Below, piece by piece: positions 42,883 through 51,600 of a stretch of DNA of 64,000 bases. Numbering within the stretch: position 1 is the stretch's first letter; every line of letters begins with the position of its first letter. The DNA is taken from the NCBI GenBank assembly GCA_963638105.1, contig CAVHPP010000004.1, positions 1-64,000 of the forward strand, given 5' to 3'. Source of the stretch: CAG-217 sp963638105. Its GTDB lineage: Bacteria > Bacillota > Clostridia > Oscillospirales > Acutalibacteraceae. The notes below the pieces were generated by a model that was not told the origin of the DNA, ran no database searches, and saw only the letters and a list, made by a program, of their open reading frames with translations. A program made the position numbers and the translations under genes.

Positions 42883-43038
42883 TATGCGGTGCGATGAAGG
42901 CATCGCACCCTACAAAATTGAATGCAGCAAATCAACAAACTGTAGGGCCCGATGCCCACATCGGGCCGCGGGCGGCAGTTAGGTGCTGTCACGAAGTGAC
43001 TGAGGGATTGTTCGGCGGGAGCAAGCCCCCGCCCTACG
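42883..43038. repeat. Intergenic repeat cluster: type 2, type 3 (truncated) and type 1 units
   Basis: 42883-42915 and 42941-42968 are type 2 units in opposite orientation; 42986-43010 is a truncated type 3 palindrome (GCTGTCACGAAGTGACTGAG); 43013-43038 is the third exact type 1 unit. No gene was seen between 42846 and 43115. Confidence 0.75.
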
Positions 43039-43065
43039 GTTATGTGAAATGCCACATACCAACGC

Positions 43066-43098
43066 AAAAAGAACGGATACCGAAGTACCCGTTCTTTT
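43066..43098 (-). terminator. Terminator of pckG
   Basis: AAAAGAACGG-ATAC (43067-43080) pairs with GTA-CCCGTTCTTTT (43085-43098), with an A-run at 43066-43070 giving T on the minus strand. Confidence 0.8.
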
Positions 43099-43115
43099 GA
43101 TTGATAATTTGGAAC

Positions 43116-44897
43116 TTATTTCTCCAGGTTGGCTTTTACGGTAGCCAGCTCGCCGGCCAGCTCCTCAGGCAGATGATCGCCGAACTTTGCGTACAGCTCT
43201 TCAACGCCCTTCAGCTCTTCTTCCCAAGCGTCCTTATCCACATCCAGGATCTTGTCCAGCTGCTCCTCGGTCATATCCAGGCCGTCCAGGTTAATATCCT
43301 TGGCATAAGGCAGGTAGCCGATTGCAGTCTCCTGGGCATCCACCTTGCCCTCGCAACGGTCAACGATCCAGTCCAGAACACGCATATTGTCGCCGAAGCC
43401 GGGCCACAGGAAGTTGCCCTCATCGTCCTTACGGAACCAGTTTACATTGAAGATCTTGGGAGCCTTATCGGGATCCAGAGTCTGGCCGATCTCGATCCAG
43501 TGCTTCCAATAATCGCCCATGTTGTAGCCGCAGAAGGGCAGCATAGCCATGGGGTCACGACGAATTACACCAACAGCGCCGGTAGCGGCAGCGGTGGTCT
43601 CAGAGCCCATAACGGAGCCCACGAACACGCCGTGGTTCCAGCTCTTGGACTGGTACACCAGAGGCGTCAGCTTTGCACGACGACCGCCGAAGATGAAAGC
43701 GGAGATCGGCACGCCCTGCGGGTTCTCAAACTCGGGAGAAATGCAGGGGCAGTTCTTTGCAGGAGCGGTAAAGCGGCTGTTGGGGTGTGCGCCCTTCTCG
43801 TCGCTGGTCTGACCGTTCCAGGGGTTGCCCTTCCAGTCAATGGCATTGGTGGGCGGGTTCTTATCCAGGCCTTCCCACCACACGGTGTTGTTGTCCATAT
43901 TGTGGCAAACATTGGTAAAGATGGTGCCGCTCATGGTGGACTTCAGTGCGTTGGGGTTAGACTTCATATTGGTGCCGGGAGCCACGCCGAAGAAGCCGTT
44001 CTCCGGGTTGATGGCATACAGGCGGCCGTCCGGACCCTTGCGGATCCAGGCGATATCGTCGCCTACGGTCCAAATCTTGTAGCCCTTCTTCTGATAGCCT
44101 TCCGGCGGAATCAGCATAGCCAGATTGGTCTTGCCGCAAGCAGACGGGAAAGCAGCACACAGGTACTTGATCTCGCCTGAGGGCTTTTGCAGACCCAGGA
44201 TCAGCATATGCTCAGCCTGCCACATCTCGTTCTTACCCAGGTAAGAAGCAATACGCAGAGCAAAGCACTTTTTGCCCAGCAGCACATTGCCGCCGTAAGC
44301 AGAGTTCACGGAAATGATGGTGTTGTCCTCCGGGAACTGGCAGATCCAGCGCTTCTCCGGATCCACATTGCACTTGCAGTGCATACCGCGCACCCAGTCG
44401 TTAGAGTCGCCCAGCACATCCAGAACAGCCTTGCCCACTCTGGTCATGATGTTCATGTTCAGCACAACGTAGATAGAATCGGTGATCTCGATACCGACCT
44501 TGGAGAAGGGAGAACCAACAGGACCCATGGAATAGGGAATGATATACATGGTTCTGCCCTCGTAAGCACCGGCAGCGATGTCATAGAGCATTTTATAAGC
44601 CTTAGAGGGCTCCATCCAGTGGTTGGTGGGGCCGGCGTCCTCTTCTTTTCTGGAGCAGATCAGAGTTCTGTCCTCCACACGGGCCACGTCGTTCTCTGCA
44701 GTTCTGTGCAGATAGCAATCGGGCAGCAGCTCCTCGTTGAGCTTGATCATCTCGCCGGTTTCCACAGCCTCCGCCTTCAGGGCGTCGATCTGTTCCTTAG
44801 AACCGTCGATCCAAACGATCTTAGAGGGCTTGGTCAGTTCCACTTTTTCGTCCAGCCACGCAAGCAGGGACTTGTTGGAAGTCAAAGTTGTTTCCAT
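43116..44897 (-). CDS. pckG: Phosphoenolpyruvate carboxykinase (GTP)
   Basis: Interconverts oxaloacetate and phosphoenolpyruvate with GTP/GDP. The 593-residue protein has the GTP-type P-loop FPSACGKTNLAML, the metal site around GDDIAWIRKGPDGRLYAINPE, and FIFGGRRAKLTPLVYQS; it is not the ATP-type PckA common in Bacilli and many Clostridia. AAAGGAG precedes the ATG. In fermenters it can run in the carboxylating direction and fix CO2 (established for some anaerobes; inference here). Monocistronic. Confidence 0.95.
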   Translation of the reverse strand: METTLTSNKSLLAWLDEKVELTKPSKIVWIDGSKEQIDALKAEAVETGEMIKLNEELLPDCYLHRTAENDVARVEDRTLICSRKEEDAGPTNHWMEPSKAYKMLYDIAAGAYEGRTMYIIPYSMGPVGSPFSKVGIEITDSIYVVLNMNIMTRVGKAVLDVLGDSNDWVRGMHCKCNVDPEKRWICQFPEDNTIISVNSAYGGNVLLGKKCFALRIASYLGKNEMWQAEHMLILGLQKPSGEIKYLCAAFPSACGKTNLAMLIPPEGYQKKGYKIWTVGDDIAWIRKGPDGRLYAINPENGFFGVAPGTNMKSNPNALKSTMSGTIFTNVCHNMDNNTVWWEGLDKNPPTNAIDWKGNPWNGQTSDEKGAHPNSRFTAPAKNCPCISPEFENPQGVPISAFIFGGRRAKLTPLVYQSKSWNHGVFVGSVMGSETTAAATGAVGVIRRDPMAMLPFCGYNMGDYWKHWIEIGQTLDPDKAPKIFNVNWFRKDDEGNFLWPGFGDNMRVLDWIVDRCEGKVDAQETAIGYLPYAKDINLDGLDMTEEQLDKILDVDKDAWEEELKGVEELYAKFGDHLPEELAGELATVKANLEK

Positions 44898-44962
44898 AAC
44901 TCTATTCTCCTTTAAGTTATTTGCAAAAAATCCAAAAAATCAGTGCATTTTTTGTTACTATC

Positions 44963-44990
44963 ATTATACCAAAAACGGCGAAAAATTCAA
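44963..44990 (-). promoter_or_regulatory. Sigma-A promoter of pckG
   Basis: Minus strand TTGAAT (44990-44985), 16 bp, TATAAT (44968-44963). Confidence 0.72.
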
Positions 44991-45028
44991 TAGATACGGC
45001 TTCTAATTAGAACTTTTTCACAATTTTT

Positions 45029-46039
45029 TCAAAAAGTCGGCCGATCAATTGGCATAGTTGCATAAGCGTTCAGATCCGGTTGTGCGCGCACGCCGGACAC
45101 ATACTCATAGTAGCCCTGGGCGCCCACCATAGCGCCGTTGTCACCGCAGTATTTCAGCGCCGGCAAATGCAGCTGCCAACCCTTTTGGCGGCACAGACGA
45201 TCTGTTTCCCGGCGCAGGCGGGAATTGGCGGACACACCGCCGGCCAGAGCAATGGACGTGTAGCCATAGTCCGTGGCGGCCTTTTCCAGCTTCTCCACCA
45301 GGCAATCGGTAACGCCCTTTTGGAACGAGGCAGCCAGGTCGGCCACCGGCAGGGTCTCCCCCTTCTGTTCCATCCGGTGCACGGTGTTGATTACCGCAGT
45401 CTTTAGCCCACTGAACGAGAAATCATAGGGCGTGTCCAGCCGCGGGTGGGGAAAGGCAAAGGCATTCTCGTCCCCGGTGGGGGAGATCTTGTCTATGCTG
45501 ATCCCGCCGGGGTACGGCAGCCCCAAGGTGCGCCCGGCCTTGTCCAGCGCCTCGCCGGCAGCATCGTCCCGGGTCTTGCCCAGCACTTTATAAGTGGTGT
45601 AGTCCTCCACCGCTACAATGTGGCTGTGGCCGCCGCTGACCACCAGGCAAAGAAACGGCGGTTGCAGATCGCCGGTAATGTAATTGGCTGCCACATGGCT
45701 GCGCAGGTGGTGCACCGGCACCAGGGGCGTATTTGTAGCCATAGACAGCCCCTTGGCAAAGTTCACCCCCACCAGCAGGGCGCCAATGAGCCCGGGGGCA
45801 TAGGTCACCGCAATGGCGTCAATCCCTGACATATCGCAATTGGCGTCCGCCAGCGCCTGGCGCACCACGCCACTGATACTCTCTGCATGGCGGCGAGAGG
45901 CAATCTCCGGCACCACGCCGCCGTACAGCTTATGCTCCTCCAGCGAGGTAGCGATCACATTGGACAGCACCTGCCGTCCGTCCTGCACCACGGCTGCCGC
46001 CGTCTCATCGCAGGAGCTTTCAATTCCTAAAATTCTCAT
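45029..46039 (-). CDS. tsaD: tRNA N6-adenosine threonylcarbamoyltransferase TsaD
   Basis: Installs threonylcarbamoyl on A37 of ANN-decoding tRNAs, with TsaB and TsaE. ASKHA fold: MRILGIESSCDETAAAVV at the start, metal ligands H111 and H115 in PVHHLRSHV, SGGHSHI, and the C-terminal GGVSANSRLR. 336 residues. Its start overlaps the upstream membrane-protein stop by four bases. Found with rimI, a common pairing in Firmicutes, but tsaB and tsaE are absent here. Confidence 0.95.
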   Translation of the reverse strand: MRILGIESSCDETAAAVVQDGRQVLSNVIATSLEEHKLYGGVVPEIASRRHAESISGVVRQALADANCDMSGIDAIAVTYAPGLIGALLVGVNFAKGLSMATNTPLVPVHHLRSHVAANYITGDLQPPFLCLVVSGGHSHIVAVEDYTTYKVLGKTRDDAAGEALDKAGRTLGLPYPGGISIDKISPTGDENAFAFPHPRLDTPYDFSFSGLKTAVINTVHRMEQKGETLPVADLAASFQKGVTDCLVEKLEKAATDYGYTSIALAGGVSANSRLRRETDRLCRQKGWQLHLPALKYCGDNGAMVGAQGYYEYVSGVRAQPDLNAYATMPIDRPTF

Positions 46040-47442
46040 TTTTTAATATCCTCTTGGGTCTTGACCGTCGGTATGGTCTGGCCGTTTTTCTCCGCAATGG
46101 CCAGCAGCTTTTTCTCCGTCGGGCCGCCGGGCACCAATTCGCCCACATAGTAGGAATGATCCTTGCCGTCCGAAATGGCGTAGCCGTTCTCCACCGGGGC
46201 GAATGTGCCGTCCTCGTCCGTCTCCCCCTCGACTCTGTAAACCCGCAGGTTCCGGTTCTCCACCTGCACCACCTGGAAGAGGGAGCCGTCCGGGGAATAA
46301 CGCACATATTCCCCACCAATGCCAAAATTATTGGTAGCCGCATACACAGACAGCAGTACCATTAAAAGCACACCTATAACAGCCTCTGCTACCTGTTTGC
46401 CGGTGCGGGCGCTCTCATTCTCCCGGGCATAATAGGCCCGGCTTTTTTCGTCCTTGGGATAAAAGCGCTTCATCAAGGGCGTGCCCAGCAGCACCTTGCC
46501 GGTACTAAACATACCGATTGCGCTGATCAGCCCGAACAAAATACACTTGGCCGTGCTCACGCTGATCTCCAGCGTACCGATGGGCAGCGTGTACTCCACC
46601 AGCCGGGTGCCCCGAAACAGCAGGGCACGCAGCCCGAACACCAGTACCATAGCCACGATCAGTCCAACAACAGCAATCATCCCATTCACCTTGCGGGCGC
46701 AGCGCTTATACTGCCGCTCAAAATCCTGCTTGGCTTGCTCGGTTTGGTCCACCACCGTATTGCCCCGGCGCATATAGTCCAGCAGGCGGCGTTCATAAAG
46801 GGTGTCCAGTCGGCCCTTAGCCTCCGCCTTTTCCAGGTGCCGCAGCAGCTTGGCGCTGTCCGTTGCGCCGGACACGGCGGTGACCATCGGGTGCGTAGGC
46901 AATATGCCCAAGATCTCCTGATCTTCCCCGTCCGGGTCATTTGGGTCAAAGTGCTTGCCCCGCACGGCTTTCATATCCGCCAGGCGATTGGCTTTCATCT
47001 GCGCCAAAAGCTGCGGTTCTGCCGCTCGGCGCAAGTCGTAATCGTATTTATGTACCGCCTCCAGCAACTCCCGCACCAGACCCGGCACCTCGCCGGTGGT
47101 GGAAAAACCGCTGTGGTAATACTGGTTAAAGTCCTCGATCTCCAGCACATTGAACACATCATAGAGTGTAAAGCGCCCGGCGTCGCCGTAGTCCAGGTCT
47201 ATGTCCAAAAAATTGTTGGTCAGCAGCATCACCGAGGGCAGATACCGCAACCGCAGCCGGTATTCGCCGCAGTCAAACACGGCGGTCAAGCGGTAATCAT
47301 CTGTCGTGTGACTCTCCTCAAAGCCCATAAACCGACCGTACAGCCCGGTGGCGGCGCAGTCCTCCACGGCACTGCGCACAGCGGCGATCATCGCCTTGGT
47401 CTCCGGCTCTAATTTATAAAGCTTGTCTTTCTTTTTACCCAT
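46036..47442 (-). CDS. Membrane protein of unknown function (468 aa)
   Basis: A long cytoplasmic N-terminal domain (1-250, with SGATDSAKLLRHLEKAEAKG) is followed by three hydrophobic helices at roughly 253-275, 298-318 and 349-372, then a soluble C-terminal tail of about 90 residues (GGEYVRYSPDGSLFQVVQVE). I do not recognise the family. It sits in a tight run polA-rimI-this-tsaD, overlapping rimI by 8 bases and tsaD by 4, so it is co-translated with those housekeeping genes, which is unusual for an unrelated membrane protein. Confidence 0.75.
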   Translation of the reverse strand: MGKKKDKLYKLEPETKAMIAAVRSAVEDCAATGLYGRFMGFEESHTTDDYRLTAVFDCGEYRLRLRYLPSVMLLTNNFLDIDLDYGDAGRFTLYDVFNVLEIEDFNQYYHSGFSTTGEVPGLVRELLEAVHKYDYDLRRAAEPQLLAQMKANRLADMKAVRGKHFDPNDPDGEDQEILGILPTHPMVTAVSGATDSAKLLRHLEKAEAKGRLDTLYERRLLDYMRRGNTVVDQTEQAKQDFERQYKRCARKVNGMIAVVGLIVAMVLVFGLRALLFRGTRLVEYTLPIGTLEISVSTAKCILFGLISAIGMFSTGKVLLGTPLMKRFYPKDEKSRAYYARENESARTGKQVAEAVIGVLLMVLLSVYAATNNFGIGGEYVRYSPDGSLFQVVQVENRNLRVYRVEGETDEDGTFAPVENGYAISDGKDHSYYVGELVPGGPTEKKLLAIAEKNGQTIPTVKTQEDIKK

Positions 47443-47905
47443 CCGGTTCCTCTTTCTTAAAGGTTTTTGTCAGCAGCAGCGCGTCCTCCGTCGGGTCCGT
47501 ATAGAAGTCCCGGCGCCGCCCTACCGGCTGAAAGCCCAGTTCCCGGTACAGTGCCAGCGCCGCCTCATTGGACGGCCGCACCTCCAGAGTCAAAAAATCC
47601 AGTTCCCCGGCGGCAAAGCAGGCGCCGAACAGCGCCCGGGCAATACCCCGGCGGCGATAGGTGGGATCCACCGCCACATTGGTGACGCTGCCCTCACCGC
47701 AGACCACCTGCACCCCCAGGTAGCCTACCACTTTATCTCCCAGCATCGCCACTAAAAAGCGGGCGCAGGGGCTCGTCAGCTGGGCCTCTAAGTCCACCCG
47801 CTGCCAGGGGTGGGCAAAGCACAGCTGCTCCAGCCGCTCCACCCCGGCCAAATGCGCCGGGGCAAAGGGCAAAATTTGCAGCTTATCGTCATTAATGTGC
47901 GTCAT
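47435..47905 (-). CDS. rimI: Ribosomal-protein-alanine N-acetyltransferase
   Basis: GNAT-family enzyme acetylating the N-terminal Ala of ribosomal protein S18 from acetyl-CoA. DPTYRRRGIARALFGACF holds the acetyl-CoA-binding RxxGxA loop; EVRPSNEAALALYRELGFQPVGRRRDFY is the typical RimI C-terminus. 156 residues. Overlaps the polA 3' end by 14 bases. rpsR, its substrate gene, is also in this window at 53323. Confidence 0.9.
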   Translation of the reverse strand: MTHINDDKLQILPFAPAHLAGVERLEQLCFAHPWQRVDLEAQLTSPCARFLVAMLGDKVVGYLGVQVVCGEGSVTNVAVDPTYRRRGIARALFGACFAAGELDFLTLEVRPSNEAALALYRELGFQPVGRRRDFYTDPTEDALLLTKTFKKEEPDG

Positions 47906-50498
47906 ACCAAGTTTGGCCGATCTTGCCGTCGGCCCGCAGCAGCACCGCCATATCGCAGGCGTGCTCCATCTCCTCCGTTACGATTTGCAGCGCCCGGGCG
48001 GCCTCTGCCTCCGGCGCCTCTACGATCAATTCATCGTGCACCTGGAGGATCAGGCGGCTCTCCATTCCCTCGGCATACAGCCGCCGATCCACCCGCACCA
48101 TGGCAATCTTAATAATATCAGCCGCAGTGCCCTGGATTGGCATATTCCGCGCCACCCGCTCTCCAAAGGCGCGGAGCATGTGGTTGCTGGCAGCCAGCTC
48201 CGGCAGATACCGCCGCCGACCGAACAGCGTGGTGGCATAGCCGGTGTCCTTGGCGGCGTCAATCATCCGCTGCATATAGGCCGCCACGCCCTGATAGGTG
48301 TGCATATAGGAGTCAATATATTCCTTGGCCTCTTTGTTGCTGACCCCAATATCCTTGGCCAGCGAAAAGGCGCCGATGCCGTAAACAATGCCAAAGTTCA
48401 CCGCCTTGGCGCGACTGCGCAGCTGGGGGGTGATCATCTCCGGCGGCAGACCAAATACCTGCGCCGCCGTGGCGGTATGAATATCCGCGCCGCTGTTAAA
48501 GGCATCAATCATCGTCTGATCTTCAGCCATGGACGCCAGCACCCGCAGTTCAATTTGGGAATAGTCCGCGTCCACCAGTCGGCACCCGGGGGCGGCGATG
48601 AAGAACTTGCGCATTTCCCGCCCCAGATCCGTGCGAATGGGGATGTTCTGCAAATTCGGCTCCAAAGAGGAGATCCGCCCGGTGCGGGTCTCCACCTGAT
48701 TAAAGCGGGTGTGTATCCGCCCGTCCGTATCAATCACTTTCAGCAAGCCGTCGCAGTAAGTGCTTTTCAGCTTAGTCAGTGTACGATATTCCATGATTTT
48801 TTCCACCACCGGATGGGCAGAGCGCAGACCCTCCAGCACCTCGGCATTGGTGGAATAACCGCTTTTTGTTTTTTTCTTACAAGGCAGACCCAGGTCCTCA
48901 AACAGGGCAACGCCCAACTGCTTGGGCGAGTTGATATTAAACTCGTGACCCACCGCCTCAAAAATGGCATCCGTCAAGGTGGAAATGCGGGTGCTCAGCT
49001 TCTTGGAGAATGCCTCGATTCCCGCCTTGTCCACATCAAATCCGGCGCACTCCATGCGTGCCAGCACACCGGCCAGGGGCAGTTCAATTTCCGTCAACAG
49101 TTTACGCTGCCCGGCATCATCGATCAAAGCGTCCGTCTTGGCAAACAGCTCCGGCAAGATCACCGCCAGCGCCACCGCCGGCTCCTCCTGATCCAGGCTG
49201 TTGCGGTACGCCGGCACCGGCACATTGTATTCCAGCGCCAGCTGGGCCAAATCGTACTTGGCGTCCGATGGACGCAGCAGATAGGCAGACAGCTGCAAAT
49301 CGCCGCAGATATTCCCGCACCGCACCCCTTGCTTTTGTGCCAGGCGGTGCAGTTCCTTGGTGTTGTAGCCAAAAATACGTACCATATCCTCTGCCAGCAG
49401 CGTGCGCACAAAATAGCCGAATTCCGGTGTGTCTGCCGGCATTACGAACACCGTGTCCCCCAGGGGGAAGAACAGATCCGTCACCGTGCCCTCTGCCATC
49501 TGAGGCACCACATACACATCCCCCGCCTTACGCAAGCGGGTCAGCAGATCGTCCGCGTCCACACAGGTGAGCCGCTCCGGCCGGTGGGCAGGGGCAGGGG
49601 CTTCCGTCTCCCCGCCGGGCACCAGATCCCGATCCAAATTGAATTTATCAATGAGAGAAAACAGTTCCAATTTGCGAAACAGGGCTACCGCTGCCGCCGG
49701 GTCACCACCGGTAACGGCGTAATGAGCAGGGGCAGCATCAACAGGCGCATTGGTGCGAATGGTGCCCAAATCCAAAGAAAGATATGCCTTGTCCTTGTCC
49801 CGCCGCAGCTTTTCCCGCACGCCGGGCTTAATATCCAGTGTGTCTAAATCCTTGTAAATGGCGTCCAGCGTGCCAAAGCGCTGCACCAGATCCAACGCCG
49901 TCTTGGCGCCCACCCCGGCCACACCGGGAATATTGTCCGAGCTGTCCCCTTGCAGGGCTTTTACCTGGATCAGCGCCTGGGGGGTAATGCCATACTCGGC
50001 GGCAATGGCCGCCTCATCGTACACATCGGTCACTGCCTGACCCATTTTGGTACGCGCCAGCAGCACCTTCACCCCGCCGTGGGCCAGCTGCAAAGCGTCC
50101 CGATCCCCGGTGGCAATAAAGCAGGTGTCGCCGCTGTCTCGGCAAGCGGCAGCCAAAGTACCCAAAACATCGTCCGCCTCCCAGCCGGGGCACTCCACGG
50201 TGGTGTAGCCCAAAGCGGTAAGCAGTTCTTTGAGCACCGGCATTTGGGCCCGCAGCTCCTGCGGCATGGGCTTACGCCCGGCCTTATAGTCCGCATACTG
50301 CTTGTGGCGGAAAGTAGGCGCATGCACATCAAAGGCCACCGCCACACCGTCCGGGTGGCAAGTGTCCTGCAACTTAAGCAGAATATTCAAAAAGCCGTAA
50401 ATGGCGTTGGTATAATAGCCACTCTTGGTGGTCAGCAGCTTAATGCCGTAGAAGGCACGGTTGACGATACTGTTCCCGTCCAGCACCAAAAGATTCAT
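47892..50498 (-). CDS. polA: DNA polymerase I
   Basis: 868 residues: N-terminal 5'-3' exonuclease (LLVLDGNSIVNRAFYGI, GWEADDVLGTLA, GDRDALQLA), a 3'-5' exonuclease-like middle region, and the polymerase with motif A RLVDADYSQIELRVLASMAE, motif B RSRAKAVNFGIVYGIGAFSL and motif C QVHDELIVEAP. In the middle region the expected DxE metal motif is missing (VYVVPQMAEG there), so proofreading is probably lost, as in Bacillus-type Pol I. First gene of the polA-rimI-unknown-tsaD unit. Confidence 0.96.
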   Translation of the reverse strand: MNLLVLDGNSIVNRAFYGIKLLTTKSGYYTNAIYGFLNILLKLQDTCHPDGVAVAFDVHAPTFRHKQYADYKAGRKPMPQELRAQMPVLKELLTALGYTTVECPGWEADDVLGTLAAACRDSGDTCFIATGDRDALQLAHGGVKVLLARTKMGQAVTDVYDEAAIAAEYGITPQALIQVKALQGDSSDNIPGVAGVGAKTALDLVQRFGTLDAIYKDLDTLDIKPGVREKLRRDKDKAYLSLDLGTIRTNAPVDAAPAHYAVTGGDPAAAVALFRKLELFSLIDKFNLDRDLVPGGETEAPAPAHRPERLTCVDADDLLTRLRKAGDVYVVPQMAEGTVTDLFFPLGDTVFVMPADTPEFGYFVRTLLAEDMVRIFGYNTKELHRLAQKQGVRCGNICGDLQLSAYLLRPSDAKYDLAQLALEYNVPVPAYRNSLDQEEPAVALAVILPELFAKTDALIDDAGQRKLLTEIELPLAGVLARMECAGFDVDKAGIEAFSKKLSTRISTLTDAIFEAVGHEFNINSPKQLGVALFEDLGLPCKKKTKSGYSTNAEVLEGLRSAHPVVEKIMEYRTLTKLKSTYCDGLLKVIDTDGRIHTRFNQVETRTGRISSLEPNLQNIPIRTDLGREMRKFFIAAPGCRLVDADYSQIELRVLASMAEDQTMIDAFNSGADIHTATAAQVFGLPPEMITPQLRSRAKAVNFGIVYGIGAFSLAKDIGVSNKEAKEYIDSYMHTYQGVAAYMQRMIDAAKDTGYATTLFGRRRYLPELAASNHMLRAFGERVARNMPIQGTAADIIKIAMVRVDRRLYAEGMESRLILQVHDELIVEAPEAEAARALQIVTEEMEHACDMAVLLRADGKIGQTWYDAH

Positions 50499-50560
50499 GA
50501 AAGCCCTCCTAAAAATCGCGCTGTGTCCCCGACCAAACGCCCGGGCGCACTCTGTTTTTT

Positions 50561-50589
50561 ATTTTATCACAGTTTGATTTGAATTACAA
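50561..50589 (-). promoter_or_regulatory. Promoter of polA, back-to-back with the dusB promoter
   Basis: Minus strand TTGTAA (50589-50584), 17 bp, TAAAAT (50566-50561). Its -35 touches the -35 of the divergent dusB promoter. Confidence 0.65.
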
Positions 50590-50607
50590 TTCCTTATGTG
50601 GTATATT
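50579..50607 (+). promoter_or_regulatory. Promoter of dusB-nagA-trmL
   Basis: TTGAAT (50579-50584), 17 bp, TATATT (50602-50607), 28 bases ahead of the dusB start codon. Confidence 0.65.
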
Positions 50608-50634
50608 AGTAAGACAGAAAAGGCAGGAGATACC

Positions 50635-51600
50635 ATGGACTTTACAAATTTACCGCCCGATAGCAAGGCGTTTTTGGCCCCTATGGCAGGGGTGGCCGAC
50701 CGGGCGTTTCGCGAGATCTGCCGGGACTTTGGCGCCGCCTACACGGTCACGGAGATGGTCAGCGCCAAGGGGCTGGTGATGGGCGACCGGAAAAGCCGGG
50801 AGCTGATGACCCTGGGCAGCGACCGCCCCGCCGCCATTCAGCTGTTTGGCACGGAGCCACGGGTGATGGCGCAGGCGGCCAAGCTGTGCCTGGAATTTGA
50901 GCCCCAGGCCATTGACATCAATATGGGTTGCCCGGCACCCAAGGTAGCAAACAACGGCGCAGGCTCCGCTTTGATGAAAGACCCGCAGCTGGCAGGTGAG
51001 ATCATTTACGCGGTGGCAGAGGCCGTTGACCTGCCGGTAACGGTGAAGCTGCGCAAGGGCTGGGACAAGGCGCACCCCAATGTGGTGGAGCTGGCCCAAA
51101 TTGCGGAGCAAAACGGCGCTGCTGCCGTGGCGGTACACGGCCGCACAAGAGAAGAAATGTACAGCGGCCACGCAGACTGGGACTGTATTCGCCGGGTAAA
51201 AGCGGCGGTGCGCATTCCGGTAATCGGCAACGGCGATGTAACCGATGTGCAAAGCGCCGCCCTGCTGCTGGAGCAAACCGGCTGCGACGCCATTATGATT
51301 GGACGGGGCGCCATGGGCAATCCCTGGCTGTTTCGCCAAATTAACGCTTATTTAACAGACACAAGGGTGCTGCCGGAGCCGGGCATTCATGAGCGCATGG
51401 CCGTTATGCTGCGCCATATTGACCGCACCATTCAATATAAAGGCGAGCGCACCGCCATGATGGAGGCGCGCCACCATGCCGCCTACTACACCAAGGGACT
51501 GCGGGGTGGCGCCGGGTTCCGCCGCCGCATTTGCCAAATGAGCCACTTTGAGGAGCTGGCAAAGCTGGCTGCGGAAATTGCCAAGGAGAATGCAGAATGA
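50635..51600 (+). CDS. dusB: tRNA-dihydrouridine synthase
   Basis: FMN-dependent reduction of uridines in tRNA D-loops. TIM barrel with FLAPMAGVADRAFREICRDF at the start, QLFGTEPRVMAQAA, DINMGCPAPKVANNGAGSAL carrying the catalytic Cys, VKLRKGWD, HGRTREEMYSG and MIGRGAMGNPWLF. 321 residues from ATG 50635 (GGCAGGAGA upstream). The stop overlaps the nagA ATG (ATGA). Confidence 0.93.
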   Translation: MDFTNLPPDSKAFLAPMAGVADRAFREICRDFGAAYTVTEMVSAKGLVMGDRKSRELMTLGSDRPAAIQLFGTEPRVMAQAAKLCLEFEPQAIDINMGCPAPKVANNGAGSALMKDPQLAGEIIYAVAEAVDLPVTVKLRKGWDKAHPNVVELAQIAEQNGAAAVAVHGRTREEMYSGHADWDCIRRVKAAVRIPVIGNGDVTDVQSAALLLEQTGCDAIMIGRGAMGNPWLFRQINAYLTDTRVLPEPGIHERMAVMLRHIDRTIQYKGERTAMMEARHHAAYYTKGLRGGAGFRRRICQMSHFEELAKLAAEIAKENAE

